A program made the position numbers and the translations under genes. Below, piece by piece: positions 59,675 to 64,000 of a stretch of 64,000 bases of DNA. Every line of letters starts with the position of its first letter. The first letter of the stretch is position 1. This stretch comes from Pseudomonadota bacterium (GTDB lineage: Bacteria; SAR324; NAC60-12): positions 1-64,000 of the forward strand of contig SHAT01000005.1 in the NCBI GenBank assembly GCA_004213175.1, given 5' to 3'. A model generated the notes under the pieces. That model did not search any database, was not told where the DNA came from, and worked only from the letters and a program-made list of their open reading frames with translations.

Positions 59675-61223
59675 AAATAAAATGGTTGAACTATTACAGC
59701 AAGAAAACACATCTGAAGTAGGAAAGGAAGATGAAAATCTGATTTTGCTACTACTAAGTTCGGATTTGCGTGATCGTTACATGAAAACTCTAGTGGATCG
59801 TCTGATAAAAATAGGCGTAGTAGTTGCCATAGAAGAAATAGATTTTCCTAAAGAAAAAAAGGAAAAATATGAATGGATATTGAATTTTTCAGGTAATATT
59901 CCCAAAGGTAAATCTGCTGATTTGAAAAACAGTAAGTTGATTTTTCGAGTTCTGGGGAAGGCTGAATTAAAGCAGGATAAACTTGATTCTGGAGATTCTG
60001 AAAAACTGGCAAAAATTGTTAAACGCTACAATAAACTTCAAGAATCATGTTTGGTACGCGAAAAAAATCCTAAATTTGACAAGTTGGCTTTGACTGATGC
60101 CGTTTTACGCAGCAGGAGAGAACTTATTTTACAGTACAAAGATCATGTAAGTAGACTCGATGAAAAAATTTCTAAGGTCGAAAAATCATATTATCTGGGC
60201 ATTGGATATATTCTCAGCACAGCAATTGAGAAAATTACTGGTGTCGCGGTTTTAGACAATTTGATGAAAGGCTTGATTTACGTCATGATTATTGATGATC
60301 TTGACAAACGTACTCAGGATGGTTTGGTTGAAATGGATTTTAGCAGGAAAGTGTTATCTTATATGTCGACAAGTGTTTTTTCAAATAAGCTACAGAAGTT
60401 TCGTGAGGACCATTCAGATGATGAGATGGCAAATGCAAATATTAGAGATTTTGTTTTTAATGCTGAAGACTTCGAGAAAGTAGATATCGTCTTTTTTAAC
60501 TCCTGGAAATTTACTGAAGATTCTTTCCCGGTCAAAGTTGCTTTACGTAAAAAAACTATTATCAGTAAGGAGGAAGAGCGCAAATTAAATCGAAAAGACG
60601 AGACTCCCGCAAAAATTGAACGGGAAGAAACTGCATTAGCAAAAGTTAAAGCTAAATACAAAAATGTAATGGCAGAGATAAGTAAAATAGAAAAATTCCA
60701 TGTAGATGATGAAAGTGCATATGAAACCCAGAATAATTTAAGAAGAAGGTTGTTGAAAGATATAAAGATTCGCGAGCTAAAATTAAAAGAGCTGAGACGT
60801 CCTGTTAAAGCAGGTGGTGAGGAAAAGATCATGACTTTTGATTTGTTTGAAATCTTTAAAAGCAATCAGTCATTCATTGACCGCATGGCGGATAAAGCCA
60901 GTTCTTTGGGATTTGGAAGTTTTTTTGGTATGGGGCATGATGATAATCATACTAGTTTTGAAAAATTAATTGAAATGGCTCGTTATTCAAAAGATAGGAT
61001 TAGAGTTTTGAATCAACTAGAAAAAATCAATGCTCAAACAACTAAATTGGCAAAACAACTTGATCATTATGTAGAAAAAAATGAACTGATGGCAACAGTT
61101 GAAAGTCCAGTATCATCAGGCGATACAAAATATCAACCGTTGCTTGATGAACATATTTTAGACTGTCTAGAGCTCGCTGCGTTAAGTTGTGAAATTTCTT
61201 TTTTGTCTGAAGTTAATGGCTAG
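59664..61223 (+). CDS. hypothetical coiled-coil protein, overlapping the upstream gene
   Basis: ~520 aa, charged helical; ETALAKVKAKYKNVMAEISKIEKFHVDDESAYETQNNLRRRLLKDIKIRELKLKEL; 11-nt overlap with the preceding CDS. Confidence 0.7.
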   Translation: MTRENKMVELLQQENTSEVGKEDENLILLLLSSDLRDRYMKTLVDRLIKIGVVVAIEEIDFPKEKKEKYEWILNFSGNIPKGKSADLKNSKLIFRVLGKAELKQDKLDSGDSEKLAKIVKRYNKLQESCLVREKNPKFDKLALTDAVLRSRRELILQYKDHVSRLDEKISKVEKSYYLGIGYILSTAIEKITGVAVLDNLMKGLIYVMIIDDLDKRTQDGLVEMDFSRKVLSYMSTSVFSNKLQKFREDHSDDEMANANIRDFVFNAEDFEKVDIVFFNSWKFTEDSFPVKVALRKKTIISKEEERKLNRKDETPAKIEREETALAKVKAKYKNVMAEISKIEKFHVDDESAYETQNNLRRRLLKDIKIRELKLKELRRPVKAGGEEKIMTFDLFEIFKSNQSFIDRMADKASSLGFGSFFGMGHDDNHTSFEKLIEMARYSKDRIRVLNQLEKINAQTTKLAKQLDHYVEKNELMATVESPVSSGDTKYQPLLDEHILDCLELAALSCEISFLSEVNG

Positions 61224-61266
61224 TTGGTATTAAAATTAATTAAAAAATATCTTATTAAATTAGTTT

Positions 61267-62766
61267 TTACATACCTCCTACAGTCATTTCTGAGACCAAC
61301 ACAGTTGGAAGACCTACCCCTACTGGGACACTTTGCCCATCTTTCCCACAAGTCCAGATGCCTTCGCTCATAGCGAAATCGCTACCTACCATACTGATTT
61401 TTGACATTGCATCAGGACCATTTCCTATTAAGGTAAAATTTTTTATTGGAACTGTTTTTTTGCCATCTTCAACCAGCCAGGCAACTGTGGGGACAAAGAC
61501 AAAATCACCATTCGAAATATCTACTTGACCGCCACTGAACTCTTGACAATAAATCCCTTTTTTAACTGATCTGATAATTTCCTCAGGATCTGATTCACCA
61601 TTAGCAAGGTAAGTGGATGTCATGCGCGGTATCGGATAATGCGCATAAGATTCACGCCTACCATTTCCTGTAGGATTTGTACGGAAGTGCTTCGCGCTTA
61701 TTCGGTCATGCATGTAATTTCGCAAGATTCCTTTTTCGATAAGTAAATTTTCAGAAGAAGGAATTCCCTCATCGTCAAAATTTATTGCCCCTCTTTCATT
61801 TTCTATGGTTCCGGAGTCATAAATTGAACACAAATCTGAAGCAACCATTTCTCCAATTCTATCACTGTATGCAGAAGTTCCTTTGCGGTTAAAATCTGCC
61901 TCTAGTGGATGTCCAACAGCTTCATGTAGTAATATCCCTGATTGGGCAGGTCCTAAAATGACAGGTAGCAAACCGGAAGGTGCCTGCACAGCGTCTAGAA
62001 GTAAAATTGCTTCAGCAGCAGCCTGTTTTCCTAAAATTTGCGCATGATCTGCCTTTTTTAAATAATCAAGACCAACTCGTCCTCCAATTCCAGAGGATCC
62101 ATTTTGAATATTGTTCCCATCCTGTGAAATGCAATGTACATTCATTCTGAACATTGGTCGAGTATCCCTCAAAATGTCGCCGTCTGAAGTAACAACCTGT
62201 GTCATATTGAGAGCATCCATCATGGCTACTGTAACCCTATTTATTCTGTCATCGTAGGCTCTGGCAAATGCTTCCGTACGTTTGAGCATTTCAATCTTTT
62301 GAGTTAGCTCCAGATCTGTAACTGTCTCGAGTATAGGATAATAATTTTTTGGTACCAGTTCGTTGAATCTGAAACCTTCCTCAAGTGAAACTTCTCTGCT
62401 GGAAGCAATGGAGGCTGCAGTTCGCGCTGCGTGTAACATGGGTTTCAAATCAAAATCTTCACTGAAGGCATATCCCGTTTGATCATTCTGAATTACTCTA
62501 ATTCCAACTCCCGATACCACAGCTACAGCAGAATTTTTTATAATTCCATCTTCCATAACCACTGAATTTCGAGTGCTATACTCAAAGTGGATGTCTGCAA
62601 AATCTCCACCATGGCGCAGTGCAGCGCTCAGCAACTGATGTACAACAGTCTGGTCAATGCCCATTTCCTTTTCAAACAGTTGTTTAACGGCTTCTACTGC
62701 TGTCAAAGTCTGGGTTAGCTGGTGAGCGATGTTTTTTCTTTCCAGTGAAATTTTAGTACTATTCAT
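61267..62766 (-). CDS. tldD: TldD family metalloprotease
   Basis: GGDFADIHFEYSTRNSVVMEDGIIKNSAVAVVSGVGIRVI; ILLHEAVGHPLEADFNRKGTSAYSDRIGE; GIWTCGKDGQSVPVGVGLPTVLVSEMTVGG. Confidence 0.96.
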   Translation of the reverse strand: MNSTKISLERKNIAHQLTQTLTAVEAVKQLFEKEMGIDQTVVHQLLSAALRHGGDFADIHFEYSTRNSVVMEDGIIKNSAVAVVSGVGIRVIQNDQTGYAFSEDFDLKPMLHAARTAASIASSREVSLEEGFRFNELVPKNYYPILETVTDLELTQKIEMLKRTEAFARAYDDRINRVTVAMMDALNMTQVVTSDGDILRDTRPMFRMNVHCISQDGNNIQNGSSGIGGRVGLDYLKKADHAQILGKQAAAEAILLLDAVQAPSGLLPVILGPAQSGILLHEAVGHPLEADFNRKGTSAYSDRIGEMVASDLCSIYDSGTIENERGAINFDDEGIPSSENLLIEKGILRNYMHDRISAKHFRTNPTGNGRRESYAHYPIPRMTSTYLANGESDPEEIIRSVKKGIYCQEFSGGQVDISNGDFVFVPTVAWLVEDGKKTVPIKNFTLIGNGPDAMSKISMVGSDFAMSEGIWTCGKDGQSVPVGVGLPTVLVSEMTVGGM

Positions 62767-62827
62767 TAATCTATTGGATTATTATATTTCATGTTATATA
62801 TTTTTGCTGTCTTTTAGAAATCAGTAA

Positions 62828-63958
62828 TTAGCTGAACTTATTCTCAATACATCTTGCTGCTTTTTCATATGCTCCTTGATCACCTAGCATTGAACGTGTT
62901 TTTTCTAATTCACTGATCATATTTTCACGATAGTCTTTATCCTGTAACAGTCTTATTCCTGTTTCGGCGACTTTTTTGGAATTGAAGTCATTTTGTAATA
63001 ATTCAGGAACAATTTCCTTTCCTGCTAATATATTGACCAATCCAATAAACCTAGTATTTGCAAGATAACGCGCGATCCAAAAAGTTATCTGAGAAACTTG
63101 ATAAACAATCGCAAATGGTTTCAATGCAAGTCCGGTTTGCAGTGAAGCCGTTCCTGATGCAACTACTGCGGCATCGCATGCTTGGATAGTTTCAAGAAAT
63201 TGTTCCCGGATCAATGTGACTTTAACATTTACAGGTTCAATTATTTCTTTTACTTCATTTATATCAAGTGATTCTGCAACAGGAATGATAAAGTTTATCT
63301 CGCCGACTTCCTCTTGAATAAGCGGGAGGCTTTTCAGCAAAGTCGGAAGATGTTTCCTTATTTCACTCGGCCGGCTTCCAGGGGCAATAGCGAGAATAGG
63401 TAGATCATCCAGGAGTCCATACTGTTCGAGAAATGCTCTGTTGTCTTTTTCATCTATTTTTTGATCCAGCAGCGGATGTCCGACCCAGCTGACATCAACA
63501 CCAGCCTGCTGATAAATCCTTTCTTCAAAAGGAAAAAGCACTATCATTTTGTCAATCACACGTTTGATGGTTTTCAATCTGCCTTTTCTCCATGCCCAGA
63601 TTTGAGGACTATTGAAAAAAATTACCGGGATCCCTTTTTCTTTTGCATAAGCTGCGAGTTTGAGGTTGAACCCTGGATAATCAATCAAGATCAAAACGTC
63701 CGGACGCTCCTCATCTAGAGCATTACGCATTCTCCAAAGTGTCTTGTAAAGCCTCGGAAGATGACTGATAACTTCAACTAAGCCATGTGTCTGCAAAGTA
63801 TCGAGCATGTAATAAGGACGAAAATTTTCCCTTAACATTTTCAAACCGCCGATACCGTAAAAATCTAAATTATCATTGTTTCTTGCAAGGCAACGGATCA
63901 ATCCTGCTCCATGAACATCTCCTGAAACTTCCCCGGCAATCATCATTATTTTCATCAA
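62828..63958 (-). CDS. lpxB: lipid-A-disaccharide synthase
   Basis: MMIAGEVSGDVHGAGLIRCL...FYGIGGLKML; DYPGFNLKLA; SPQIWAWRKGR; PGSRPSEI. Confidence 0.96.
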   Translation of the reverse strand: MMKIMMIAGEVSGDVHGAGLIRCLARNNDNLDFYGIGGLKMLRENFRPYYMLDTLQTHGLVEVISHLPRLYKTLWRMRNALDEERPDVLILIDYPGFNLKLAAYAKEKGIPVIFFNSPQIWAWRKGRLKTIKRVIDKMIVLFPFEERIYQQAGVDVSWVGHPLLDQKIDEKDNRAFLEQYGLLDDLPILAIAPGSRPSEIRKHLPTLLKSLPLIQEEVGEINFIIPVAESLDINEVKEIIEPVNVKVTLIREQFLETIQACDAAVVASGTASLQTGLALKPFAIVYQVSQITFWIARYLANTRFIGLVNILAGKEIVPELLQNDFNSKKVAETGIRLLQDKDYRENMISELEKTRSMLGDQGAYEKAARCIENKFS

Positions 63959-64000
63959 TTATTTCAAAGTGGAGTCCGTTTTATCTGTCTGTAAAACGCA

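Overview
The window is about 64 kb of AT-rich chromosome from a Gram-negative, proteobacterium-like genome (lpxB, lspA, slt, a mdoB/LTA-type sulfatase and FadL-like barrels are present). I would guess a marine deltaproteobacterial or SAR324-like lineage, but this cannot be proven from the sequence alone. It is dominated by housekeeping genes: rarA, ligA, galU, slt, alr, rplY, pth, ychF, rpsF-rpsR-rplI-dnaB, a ydiJ-like D-2-hydroxyacid dehydrogenase, ksgA, moaA, an FMN-GOGAT/acetolactate synthase/FAD-oxidoreductase cluster, pyk, hisS-lspA, udg, hslUV, pgsA, hemA-hemC, an adrenodoxin-type FNR, pyrD, tldD and lpxB. I saw no rRNA, tRNA, CRISPR array, transposase, prophage or recognisable defence island. 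The most interesting material is in the details: (i) a LutA/GlcF-type CCG-domain pseudogene with several independent lesions at the left edge; (ii) a polyprenyl-synthase homologue that has lost its Asp-rich catalytic motifs; (iii) a dihydrolipoamide-dehydrogenase-like flavoprotein lacking both redox cysteines; (iv) an S41-protease-like protein without an obvious catalytic Ser; (v) an uncharacterised outer-membrane/TerB-DUF2225-like/coiled-coil three-gene module at 57.4-61.2 kb, the best candidate for an undescribed system; (vi) a structured moaA leader and another candidate structured RNA near 7.8 kb; (vii) acidic C-terminal tails on three neighbouring ribosomal proteins (L25, S6, L9); (viii) two related two-cysteine mini-lipoproteins; and (ix) several unannotated small ORFs. 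All assignments come from reading the sequence and remembered family motifs. No searches were run.
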